The notes under the pieces are model-generated. The model saw only the letters and a list, made by a program, of their open reading frames with translations, had not been told where the DNA came from and made no database searches. A DNA stretch of 64,000 bases from Mytilus galloprovincialis (Eukaryota; Mollusca; Bivalvia; Mytilida; Mytilidae), in contig NC_134845.1 in the NCBI RefSeq assembly GCF_965363235.1, positions 26,600,524 to 26,664,523 of the forward strand, in the 5' to 3' direction. Each line of letters starts with the position of its first letter. Position 1 is the stretch's first letter. A program made the position numbers and the translations under genes. Of this stretch, positions 36,385-48,400 are shown piece by piece.

Positions 36385-38393
36385 CAATTGAAAGGTCTTT
36401 CCTGTAAAAGTGATGTTTTCGTAATGTTCTTTGTACGACCTTTCGTTTGATATACGACAAGCATACCTTTTGAAACTTTTCGCTTTTTACACTTGACCTC
36501 ATCCTCCTTCATTTTTTAGATCGGAAGTATGATATATGTAACACAGGGTAGATGAGCTTTCATTTGATATGCGACAACGCCATGTTCTAAAAAGTTTGAT
36601 TTTTGCACTTAATAACCCCATCCAACCAATTTTTGGAGGTTGGGAATTTGATATTTCCAATGTACACATCATGACCTTTCATTTGATATACAACAACTCT
36701 ATCGTAAAAGAAAATTTATTTTTTGCACTCAATGACCCCAACCAACCAAATTTTGCGGGACGTCAATTTGAAATTTGAAATGTACGCTTTCTGTTCTTTC
36801 ATTTGATATGCAACAACCTTACTATCTGAGAATTTTGAATTTTTGCACTAAATGACCCCACCCGTCCTCCTGGGATGAAAAGGGGGTTTAAAATTTTCAT
36901 TTTTAAGTAGAGTTTATTAAGACCTTCAATTTGATATATCAGATGACCCCATTTGATAAAGTGCAAAAAATGATGCAATATCAACTATATAAATAGAAGT
37001 TATGAAACTTACAAAGTCAATGCAAAACTTGAAAATTTCAAATTGAATTTATGGCGTTTTTTTCCATGGAATGTTTTTGGTATTTGGTCAAACATATAAC
37101 TATGTTAACCTCTTCAAATTTCAGAAACATTTTAAGTGGTAAGATGTTGTTGATTCAGAAATACATGCCGCCGCTTGCAAAATTTCAAACTGTATTATCT
37201 CTAAAACGACAAAAGATATCTCAAATCTGTTAAATGGTAAATGATCTTGATCTAAAGGACAACATTATAGAAAAAGAATTGGGACAATTTCAAAGTTCAC
37301 CAAGGTCAAAATTAATAATCAAATATATGATGCAATACCAAACTTGAGAACCGGAAGTCGTGGAGACATGGGACTACCACCATTCAACTCAGGACCACTT
37401 GACCTTTCAAATATCACAAGGTCAAGGTCATAGTATAATGTGAAGGTCAAGGTGAAATTTCATCATGACCTGACATTGACCTCAAATTGAAGGTCTTGAA
37501 TTACTGATCATCTTTGCAGTTTATAGTAGGTTGATATCTGTTACCTTTAAAAAGATATACACACAATACTATACTTTTAAGAATCATCCCGTCGTAACTT
37601 TTGAACAAACAGTCGGACACTTTTGAGCTCTGTGTATAAAATGTAGAGCTCATCGAGAGGAACATTTTATACGCTGTAAGTATGCAGCAAAGTCTTATGG
37701 TTTTCCTAATATGTAAGCTTGAAATTGCAGCGTAATTGTTTTTTGCACTCGGTGACCTTTGACCTTGACTGCATATTGAAGGTCACATGAAATAAAGATT
37801 ATTGGTGAAGGTCCCAAGTCTCTACGACTTCTGGTTCTCGAAATACAATATTTCTAAAACTATGTACAAGTTTTCAAGGGGAATAACTCCTTATAAGGGT
37901 AAATAACAAAATGATTGTATATGTTTATTAACATTGCCATCTGTTTCTGTACATGTTGCCGTTTTCAAATCGATTCTATCTCTTATACTTTTTGAGAAAA
38001 ATGCAAAAGAAAGAAATTGTTTCAAGGGGATATAACTCTCATAGGGGACGATGAAATCCTAATCAGCCTCACATGGTAATACATCATGTTGAGTACTACA
38101 TTATGTTCAATTAAGGTCATGATATCTTTAAAACCAACGAGGGGGTGCCATGTTGAAAAAAATCAATAAAAGGGAGATAACTCCTAAAGGGGATGATGAA
38201 ATCCTTAACAGGGTCATTTGGTAATAGATCTTGGTAAGGTCTAGCGATGGTCCATATTTGGTCTTAATAACTTCAACAGAAACAAGAGACGGGCATGTCA
38301 AAAAAATGTTGGAAGAAAAAAAAAAAAAAAGAAAAAGAAAAAAAAACATTAGAAAAACAATAAGGTCTTTCCCATGTAGGGGAAAGACCTTAA
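36385..38393 (+). mobile_element. Tandem-core element, family H4, 2 kb
   Basis: Starts CAATTGAAAGGTCTTTCC and ends in the perfect-type hairpin AGGTCTTTCCC-ATGTA-GGGGAAAGACCT (38363-38391). The core opens with five degenerate units of about 115-130 bp marked by CTTTCATTTGATATACAACA-like words near 36430, 36560, 36675, 36795 and 36925. Repeated TCAAGGTCA / AAGGTCAAGGTGAAA words follow (37420-37800). No protein is encoded. It lies inside the predicted first intron of copy B. Confidence 0.65.
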
Positions 38394-38529
38394 TTATCCT
38401 TCGTGAGTGTTTAAATCGAAACGAAAGAGCCTATATGTACTAATTTTCAAATTAGTTAACGTATGTGTAAACATGTTACACAAGATAATTATGTAGATCA
38501 AATAAGATAACAATACACATAAACAAAGA

Positions 38530-39030
38530 CATACCGTAGTTTGGAAATTAATAATTCCACAAGGAAGTTATTCTTTAATATTATACTTTCTAAAATCACG
38601 TGATGCAATTGTTTTAAAGTATATATTTCAGAAGACAATAGAAATAAACTAAATCCTTATTTAGCGCGATTGAAGGATTGTTTGTGGATATTTATATTTT
38701 ATTTAAATAAGTTTAAAATTTCTTATGTCTCAGAGTAATTAATGTATTCGTGTTCCTACCTGTCAAAGGCCCTTATACCTGACGCCACACATAATCAATC
38801 AAATATTCATATCAAAATAACATCCATTCCTTAACATTCAAATAGTATAAACAATAAGAAACCTTTGAAAATTGTCAATGATTAGTTTTCTTTCAAGAGT
38901 GTTTTTAAATTAAGAAATATTTTTTAGATTGAAAATACAAATACACGTAGGGGAAGTGCAAGTATCAAAATAATTATGAAGGTTCTTTTAAGTAGTTTCT
39001 CGATATTTAGTATATCTACACTGGACTTGG
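38530..39030 (-). promoter_or_regulatory. Putative promoter and non-coding first exon of copy B
   Basis: Aligns over about 500 bp with 50851-51410 upstream of copy C (shared words GGAAGTTATTCT, TAAAATCACGTGAT, ATTCATATCAA, CATTCCTTAA and AATTATGAA). Both blocks end, on the minus strand, at a donor in the same place (CTACG/GTATGTC here at 38535). The palindromic E-box TCACGTGA is at 38596-38603, about 60 nt before that donor. Conservation between paralogues whose surroundings differ suggests function. The transcription start is not resolved. Confidence 0.55.
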
Positions 39031-39916
39031 TATATATGTACATCGAATAAACTGTGTGTTATTTTACCCATTTTAGTGATTTGTTTATGACTTTAATTAT
39101 ATTTTTTTTAATTATCTATTACTTGATTTATTCATTTATTTGTTTCTCTACTCTATATAAGAATTTTGCTTACATTTGAGGGAAAGTATTTTTAAAGGGT
39201 TGCTTTATATAACAATATTTGTTGCCATAAAACGATGAAACTATATTATTATTCGAAAATGTACATTATAAACGAAATGCCTTTTAGCCTAAGTTTTAGG
39301 ACTCGTACTGCAAGTAATTTATATCATTAAAACATACTGTTATTTATGTATTAATGTGATTATTATTGAGTTTTCCTTAGACTGGGAATAATTCAGTGGT
39401 CACAGATAACTATTTTGCTTGCATTAAAATTTAACTATTTTGGAAAGATCTTTAATAATCATAAACAAAATTTCATTTTTATCGTAATTTACTTCCCAAA
39501 AACGATAGGAAAGAAAAGAGAAACAAAAGATACCAGAGGGAGTCAAACTCATAAATCGAATATAAACTGAAAACGCCATGGAATTACACTATTTTGTGAT
39601 TTAAGATAGACAAGTTTAGATCTTATCTTTACCTTTAGACGAAAAGTGAGACATAGAAAGATGTGGGTAAACCATATGTGTTTATCGAATATATTTTCTG
39701 AGTAAAATTCATGTTACAACTAATGTTATGTAAGACTTTTATCGGTATACTATCCATACGATCTAATTGCCTACATACATCGCACTGGATTAAAACCCTT
39801 TGTACAATCAGTGGATTGACATGACCACACATCCTTCAAATAGACTACCGTTTTTTTTTCTTTTATGAGGGTTCATCGAATCAGCCTTTGTTTCTTTTAT
39901 CAATTTCATTCAAAAA
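39031..39916. other. Intergenic between copies B and C
   Basis: No gene found. A reversed R2 fragment (AACTCATAAATCG and AACGCCATGG) lies at about 39505-39590. Confidence 0.5.
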
Positions 39917-39965
39917 CTAGAGGTTCTTAAGAGCCTGTTACCCACCTTGGTCTATGTGCATATTT
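39917..39965 (-). mobile_element. H1 3' terminal fragment
   Basis: CTAGAGGTTCTTAAGAGCC..CACCTTGGTCTATGTG is the 3' end of the H1 family with its hairpin. The rest of the element is missing. Confidence 0.55.
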
Positions 39966-40351
39966 AGTATTCATCTTCTAACTTCTAGCAATTGACAATG
40001 AGGGTCGGTTGAAAACAACACTTTAAGACAAAATACAAAAGCTTTCCAATTGTGAACTGTCCATTTCTAAATAGCAACATCCCAGCATCACATGCATGCA
40101 TACAAGGTATATAACTCCCAATTGGTACGATATTTCCGTGCTTGCATTTCCTATCATTATTTTCATGATAGAGGGTTTCTGCTCTCAAGGAAGCTATTAT
40201 TTTTTTTGTGAAATACGCATAACTCTAATTAAGAGTCGACGGACGATTTCGACAGTGCAGATTTATTTTGTAGAATTTATATTGTTGGTTATATTTTGTA
40301 TTTAAAAATTTCTCTCTATCATAGTTTTCAAAATTAAAGGAAAAAAATAAA

Positions 40352-41055
40352 CTAGAGGCTCTCAAGAGCCTGTGTCGCTCACCTTGGTCTATGTGCATAT
40401 TAAACAATGGACACAGATAAATTAATGGCAAAATTGTGTTTTGGTGATAGTAATGTGTTTGTAGATTTTACTTTACTGAACATTCGTGTTGCTACAATTA
40501 TCTCTATCTATAATGAACTTGGCCAAGTTATTACAATGGAAAATATTTTCTAAAAATTTATGAAAATTGTTAAAAAAATGACCATAATGGGCAATAACTC
40601 CTTAAGGGGTCAATTGATAATTTTGGTGATGTTAACTTATTTGTAGAACTTATTTTGCTGAACATTATTGCTGTTTGCAGTTCATCTCTACTAATAGTTA
40701 TATTCAAGATAATAACCAAAATCTGAAAAATTTCCTTAAAATTACTAACTAGGGGCAGCAACCAAACAAAAGGTTATCCAGTTTGTCTGAAAATATGGGG
40801 GCAGATAGATCATGACAATTTTACCCTTGTCAGATTTGATCTAAATGCATCGGTTTCGGAGTTATAAGCCAAAATCTACATTTTACCCCTATGTTCTATT
40901 TTTAGCCATGGCGGCCATCTTGGTTAGTTGGCAGGGTCACGCCATATATTTTTAAAACTAGATACCCCAATAATGATTGTGGCCAAGTTTGGTTAAATTT
41001 GGCCCAGTAGTTTCAGAGGAGAAGATTTTTGCAAAAGTTTACGGACGACGGACGC
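40352..41055 (-). mobile_element. H1 Helitron-like element, one-unit core, 5' truncated
   Basis: The 3' end CTAGAGGCTCTCAAGAGCC is perfect. One core unit follows, with GGGCAATAACTCCTTAAGG near 40590 and CATGGCGGCCATCTTGGTTA near 40910. The element stops at GGACGACGGACGCAC without the expected 5' palindrome. Confidence 0.7.
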
Positions 41056-41500
41056 ACTCTTTTCGTGTGTCATCTGGTGACTTTCAAATATCTTTCAAAT
41101 GATTGACCTTTAAGAGTACCTGATGAAGGTGAATTGAAAAATCGATTCAGACGCAAGAAATTGCGTACCATTAATTTTGTCTATATATTTTTACAAAATA
41201 TGTCATGTGATCTCATATAACCAACTTTCGTACTGATAAGCGTCTAAATATTTCTAGGAATAACTATTTTAAATGGACGCTTTTTTCATCGTTTTCCCAT
41301 AGAGGAATAATTTTTATAAACCAATATTTTAAAAACTTCAATAACTATATACACAGATAAAACAAAGACAATATAAAACAAAAGTTTATATCTAAATAAA
41401 ACTACTAAACTGTAACAAATTTTAACCCTCAAATGTATGATATGAAAGTGTTAAAACAAAACTGGTATTCACTGATAAAAGTAGGTATGCTTATTCCAAC
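41056..41500. other. 3' flank of copy C
   Basis: A dispersed fragment related to the satellite family (CCTGATGAAGGTG...CAGACGCAAGAAATTGCG) occupies about 41090-41170. The rest is AT-rich 3' untranslated or intergenic sequence. A canonical AATAAA for copy C was not found here. Confidence 0.5.
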
Positions 41501-42445
41501 TCAGCTTTGAACATAATACCATTTACCGTCTGGTAAATTTCGAAAGACAAGTTGTCCTTTGTGATCCTTATATTCTACATTGTCAATTCGAGGTGGTTCT
41601 TGTTGGTTAGAGCTTTGCCAATAATTTGAACCAGAAAAAGTGCTGCCCGTATGCGTGTTGCTTGTATCATATTTGAGATAGTTCTTTGCTTCGATGTCTG
41701 CGACATAGTTTGATATTCTGCTGGTTCCTGCCGACGTGCTTTTGCTCCATTGTGTATTTCTACTACCATATTGATCATTTGATATCCCACTTGTTTGACT
41801 ACGGTCTCTGTAAGACTTCATAAAGTCTGATGAAGGTATATTTTCTCTATCTTTTTGGTGTGCAGAAGTGCCTGTCCATTCAAACTGGTGTCCATACAAG
41901 TTATCTTTAGTTCCTATAGTTGTTCCATCTGATGCTGCCATATGGACGCGGCCTCCTGTTTTATTTGTTTCAAATAACCGTGAAACCACGTCTTCTTTAT
42001 TATCTGATCTTCTCTTTGATGTTTCTTCTCCTTCCCCTGGTCTGTACCTCGTTTTGTCCTCACTGTCCTCTTGACTGTACCGTGAGCTATATGCTTTGCT
42101 TTCTGGTCTGTACCAGTCATCTTTTATGTCCTTTCTACTCCGTTCTTTCACACTTGACCGACTAAGTTTCGCTTCAGATGGTATTGGCTGTGCCACTCCT
42201 TTGGTCAAAACCGGTCCATTTTCTTGTATTAGTAAAGGAAACCAAACAACAAATGATACGATGTCTCCTTGTTTTGTGTACTCCTTGTAATAATTTTTAT
42301 CCAGTTCCTCACCTGTTCTAGGGACATCTCCGAAAACTAAAGGTGGATTACACATATTCATTAGCCAACACAGTTCCATAACTTTTTGTACGTATTCAGG
42401 AATTTGTTCTGCATACATTGCTTTTGATCGCATACTCAAATAACT
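41501..42445 (-). CDS. Copy C exon 6: Mieap C-terminal domain and tail
   Basis: 945 nt including TGA. Acceptor ATTTTTCAG, first residues SYLSMRSKAMYAEQIPEYV. Contains the conserved Mieap core and a long polar tail. Confidence 0.9.
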   Translation of the reverse strand, partial: SYLSMRSKAMYAEQIPEYVQKVMELCWLMNMCNPPLVFGDVPRTGEELDKNYYKEYTKQGDIVSFVVWFPLLIQENGPVLTKGVAQPIPSEAKLSRSSVKERSRKDIKDDWYRPESKAYSSRYSQEDSEDKTRYRPGEGEETSKRRSDNKEDVVSRLFETNKTGGRVHMAASDGTTIGTKDNLYGHQFEWTGTSAHQKDRENIPSSDFMKSYRDRSQTSGISNDQYGSRNTQWSKSTSAGTSRISNYVADIEAKNYLKYDTSNTHTGSTFSGSNYWQSSNQQEPPRIDNVEYKDHKGQLVFRNLPDGKWYYVQS

Positions 42446-45400
42446 CTGAAAAATAAATGATACGGAGTCATTACAGAAACAAGCCTCTGACCTTTACACA
42501 TAAAGCTTTGATACAGTTAATTTAGACTGTTTCAATAGTCTAGTATGAAAAATATATAAAGGACAAAGTGTTTCTTCTCCTACAAAGCGAGTGAAAATAT
42601 TTTGAATTATTTTCAGCAACCTTTGATCAATCATACATCACAAATACATAAGTGTTGTTGTAGCAAGACCAATATGCCATCTAAGGTCTTTTAGAAACAT
42701 CTGATGTGAAAAGAAAATCATTTGCATATTCTTCCACATTTCCTTGGTGCCTCGCATTTGATGCATCTACTTCTTATATAAAATATATAATAGTTTATAA
42801 GGACATTTACCTTCCTAAATTAAATTGGTTCAAGCGTTGCACGAACGAGTCAAGGTCCAACTTGGTTAAGACTGTTTGTCTTAACAAGACTTTAAAAATG
42901 TTATTTCAGGAATGATCTTAAACATGGAGTACTAACAGATAAAGGATTTGACTGTCTTTCCGCCTGACTAATTGATTAAGATGAAACATTGTCTCTGTTA
43001 TCTTGGTGGTTTTCCTTCAATATTCAGTTTTGTAGAAAATTTACGACCAAATTGGGACTTAAAAGATTTCCTATTCTTATTATTATCTAAAATTGCATTA
43101 AACATATAACACTTCTGACATGATTGGGTTTTACAAATGGTTTACATGCCATGTTCCAGAGAAATATGGAAACAATGTTTTACAGATTTGTTTTCTGAAA
43201 TTACATAGCAATAAAAATATCTTTGTTCGATTAATGACATGTTATTTTAATGTAGACGTTTACCTTTTGTAGACTTGGTATCATATCTTTTGCTCCTAAT
43301 TTGATACATTCCATCAGTAAAGAACGAATCTGCTTTTGACTGCTTTGGGTTGACTGTTTTTCTTCTGACCAAGCTTCGCGTTTTGTCATCTAAAATGATA
43401 TAAGGATTTATTTCAAGATGAAAGAGTAATAAAACCATTGTTTGTTGAAAAAAACATATAAACCCGCGCGTTTCGTTTTATTGTCCGTAAGACACGATTT
43501 AATTCTATTTCATTCCTATGTATTCTGTAAGGTGAGCCCTACTTTTCATTTAAATTTAGTAAATACACTTTGCAGGCATTCTTCAAGGGGTTTATCTCCT
43601 TTTGAATGAAAATGCGGTGTAAAGCAATCACTAATAAATCGCACTAAGTTTCCACGTGCTATCAAATTATCTTTTAAAAAATCTGTTCTAAATAAGAAAG
43701 AAGATTAAACTTTTATCTAACAACATTCAATGATATGTCGATTATTTCCGATACTTATATATCCCCCCCCTCCGTTTTTGCACTTGGTGGGTTCGTTTTG
43801 CTTAGTCTTAAACTTTCTATGTAGTGTTTTGTGTACCATTGTTTGTCTGTTTGTCTGTTTGTCCTTTTATTTTTTCTATCCATTACGTTGTCAGTTTATT
43901 TTCAATCTATGAGTTTGAATATCCCGCTGGCATATTTACAAATGGCGCACAAAATGCCCTGACGTGACTAAAATACATCACATGTATGTTGATCCGATGA
44001 CTGTACTCGACATGAGACAAAGGACATAAAAATAATATCTGTATCGATTGCCTTCTTGTTTCGGGACACTATTACATTTTTGCAAAAGATCCGATGTACC
44101 GTATATCTGACAGGTAATCATTTCCCCCATGTAACTTTAGAATTTCAAAGTCATCGATCTCAAACTGGATACATTAATGTATAAAACAATATTAGTTTTG
44201 AAATATTGACTCATGTTCGGTGTCAGAAATGCAAGAAGCTTCCACGAGCATTTGATAGTATCATACCAGTTTCCAAATAGACATGTTCACCATAAGCCGA
44301 TACCGAAACCTTATCTCTTATTTATAGAGGGAATAAAGATATGAATGAATGAATGAATGAAACCGAAATTGATACCGAAGCCGATACCGAAACCAAAAAT
44401 AGCAGTGAGGTAGATGGTAAATGTTAATAGTGTTAAATTAACTCAACCTTTTTACTCCAATATATTGTTTGAAATTCGAATACACTAGATGGAGTATTAT
44501 TTCAATTCAACAATTTAGGGACTTTTCGTTTTAAATTTTCCTCGGAGTTCAGTATTTTTGTGATTTTACTTTTTACAGGAATTTATCTCACATAGACAAA
44601 AGTAGCTATACTGCTTTACCCTTCGAAGTCATTTTGAACGCTGTGCTTCAGTTATCAAATTCGTGTTGAAATATAAATTCAACCTTGTGAACTTGATATC
44701 TAACTTTGCTGAAAGGTCTTGTTTGACTGTTCGCATCCAAACTAGTATTTGAGTCCGTCACAAGTGTCGGATACATTCCATTAAATGGTATTAAAGCTAT
44801 ATTGAAAATATATAAATGTGACGTGCAGTAATGCTTATATTTATTTTATATTATATATTCGATTTTCATAACAATATTGAGACAAAGAAAACAATAAATA
44901 TTGGATGTATTTTAGTTTCAGAGAAAAATAATGTTTAATTGATGCTGTTAGACCCACCAACGAACAACATATATAACAATGACGCGATGGTTTACATATT
45001 GATGGATACGATCGGTCCACAAGAGAAATAACCGTTTCCACGTGATTGCTACTTATTTGGCGATACCATTTATCAATCTGAACATCCTTATGCAACACCA
45101 TATAATATAAGGCAGCTATGCAATCGAAATGTTATAATCCGCGATCAACACAAATGTGTCAATAAAAAGATTCGTGCAAGAAGAGTTTATGTAGAAATTT
45201 CATAAGACGAATGAAAATTTATAAATATAGGTTCTCTTTATATAATTAGTAGGCACGATATTGCACCCATTGTAGAACTATGTGCAGCTATTTTCCTACG
45301 ACAAAACCTGCTTCATGATTAATGTACATCATAAACAAATTGTATCAACATCTTAAGGAAGTTTGCTTGTCATGTTTTGGGATTTTTGTCAGATTTTCGG

Positions 45401-48400
45401 AATCCTCTGGTTTTATCCATTTGAATGCCTTAAAAAAAATGCCCATTGAACCCCATTTTTCTTTTTATAAATAGTTTACATGTAGAATGATAAGCCATCT
45501 GTTTAAGTCTTATAAAATGTTAATTAGTTTTTAATAGTTTTTGAGAACTTAAACTTGTCCATGATAAAGCTATGAAAAGTCAATAGAGAATATTTTCTCG
45601 TCAAAATTTCAATGGCTAATATCTCGAAAACAAGCACATTGACATATATATTTCTTTTGATTCCTTTATTAATTCCCTTTAAACGTATATATTGGCATCA
45701 GTGTATTTGATAATCATTATGGTTGAATTTAACCATGGAAGTATTATATTGATATAGTCAATATAATACTTTCATGATTTAACTAAGCTTTGTCATAGAT
45801 ACCTGTGAATTGGTGAATTGAAGTAAGACTCCATCTAGTGTATTCAATTTTCAAGTAATATAATGGAGTAAAGGATTGAGTTAATTAAAATAATAAACAT
45901 TTACCATTTATCTTACTATTTTTTGTAGTTTCGGTATCGGTTTCGGTTTCGGTATCGGCTTATGGTGAACATGTCTAATATCAATTGGAAGATCTTTTAA
46001 TCATGCAATTTTCAATTTTTCTGATATTTGATGGATAATATTCGATTGATGTTTTATAACATCTATTTGCATTAAAAAAACATAAATATAAACAAATCTC
46101 CTGTCCTGCTTTTTTTTCGAATTTCGTCCTTGGCACTACAAAAATCCTATTGTAGCTCACCAAAAGAAAACATACAGTGTTCTATCGTTTTGTTCATCTT
46201 CGTGCTTTAGTCACTGGTCGATAGTTATCTCATTGACATTTATACCACATGTATCGTTAATCTGAATTCTTACATCTTAACTGAAAGGAATGAATCGTCC
46301 CATTAATACTAAGCTTTTTTGGTAATTACATAATATACTTAAGATAGAAGTTCGGGCACGGAAGTATTTCATGAATAATGTTATAATACATACCGGACGA
46401 AGTAAATGGTTTTCAAGTTGTTCCACATGCTCTTTTTTAACATTGGAACAGAATTGGTATATGGTCTGAAAAGTACAAAACAATTTGAAAGATACGATTT
46501 TTTGTTCACAGGGAAACGGCTTCAATTACAGACCAAAACCAGTCAAATTCCGTACTTATGAAACGTTATATTTGTTTAAATTCATGATCATTCATCTTGT
46601 GTAAAAGGGGGGATGTAAAAAAAGAAGAGAAGGAAATGTCGGCTTTACTTTTTTCCTTATTTTCAACGGACCAAACTATTTCTTCATTTCTTTTCTGAAG
46701 CAAAGTAGAACCAATTTTTCCTTATTAGTTAACATACATGTAGGGTCAAAATAAGTCGACTTTGAGTGTTCCTGATGAAAGGCAAATCCAGCTAAACGCT
46801 TTCGATGCATGGCATTTATAAAGCGTAAAAACCTACTGGAATTTTGATATGTATTATACAAAGATGCAAAGTTTTATGTATTTCCATATTGTCAACACAA
46901 TATTCTGTGCTACCTATTTGATGTTGATAATAATATTGCAATTCTTTCGTGTTGTTTGAAAAAAATGGTATAAAAGGACTTTGTTCATTATATGCAGTTA
47001 ACTAAAAACAATATATACAATAACTTTCTGTAGAATATTTTGTGTGGTGAACAATGTCCTTTCTTTTATTTTTTTCTGAATAATTACGCAATTTTTAAAC
47101 AAAATTAATGTTCTGAAGCCTAAATTGGCATTTATGACTTGGTCACATGTTTTTAAGTACACCAAAATGTTGTTGAAACTTTAAAAAAAATATAAATACA
47201 AAAATCTGTAACATGACCAATTTTGGTAAAATTAATGCTGTAGCCTGAATGAAATTTATAAAATGACCCTTGTGTTAACATGGCAACGAGGACAATCATA
47301 ACATACTGTTTTTGTCAATCTATTTCTTGTATGTATATAAGTAGCTTCAAACTAACAAAATGTCAGGGAAATCTGACCATGCCGCAGCTTGGTTGGTTGT
47401 TACCATGGTTACAGAGAATTGCTTTTAATTAAATTAAATTGTGTTGTTTACGTATTTGTAAAACGATAATTTTTAGTAGGTATGTGTCTCATACTACCTT
47501 CATAATTTCTAATAAAGCAATGACAGCATGTTCCTCATCCAGTCTTGTTGATTGCAGGGTTTCTAAAGCATCAGTCCATTCGTTGTCGTAAATTGAGTTG
47601 TACATTTCAGCTATTTTCGTTGATCGATTTGGGTCACTCAAGTCTGCAATGGCTGGATTGTCTTGGCTCAGTTTGTCTCCCATTTCCTTACTTAGTCTTG
47701 AAGTATATAAAGAAACATTTATTCTTGAATCAAGTCTTAAAAAACTCTACTCATAAGTACTAGTATTACACAAAGCGAGGAAGATGATGACTAATAATTG
47801 ATGAAGGTTAAATTTATACCGTTGTTGGTGTAATGGTGATCATGGTAATAGTGGATTTTTGGGGTATAATTATCAATTCCATTTGTTTGAAACAAGATCT
47901 AAGTGATTCTTTTACAACTGTTCATATATTTGTTGTTAGAGAGCTGTTTATTGTTGAAGAACATATCAAGTTACCCTATTAATGTGTTTGGTTTTTGTGT
48001 CGTATGTTTAACATATAAGGGATTGTATCAGCGTTCTTAAATTGACCTAAAACAAGGTAATGCAAGCTTTTATAAGCAGTGATATAGAATAGAAAATTTA
48101 ATAATCAGTGCAAACAATGAGGGAAAAAAACAACTCAACGAATTATTTATCCATGCACCAGTCAACCATATATACGGCGGAATGCAAATTTTGCACCAGA
48201 GATGCAAAAATATAGGTCTCAACAGAATAAATAATAGCAGAGAGAACCTGTAATACTTTTGTATAAAAGCTTTGTCATGTATGTGCTAATCTTTAGGAGA
48301 AAAATAATTATAAAACAGATAATTAATGTATCTACATTTAACAAGAGGGGGAGAGAAAACTTTTAAAGTTACCTGGAAAGAGCAGATTCTTTATCCTTAG

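Noticed and set aside
41868-42290. Plus-strand open frames opposite copy C exon 6
   Set aside because: They are antisense shadows of the Mieap exon with no independent support.
43730-43912. Plus-strand frame rich in Phe/Leu/Cys
   Set aside because: It lies in a T-rich R2 repeat fragment within a copy C intron.
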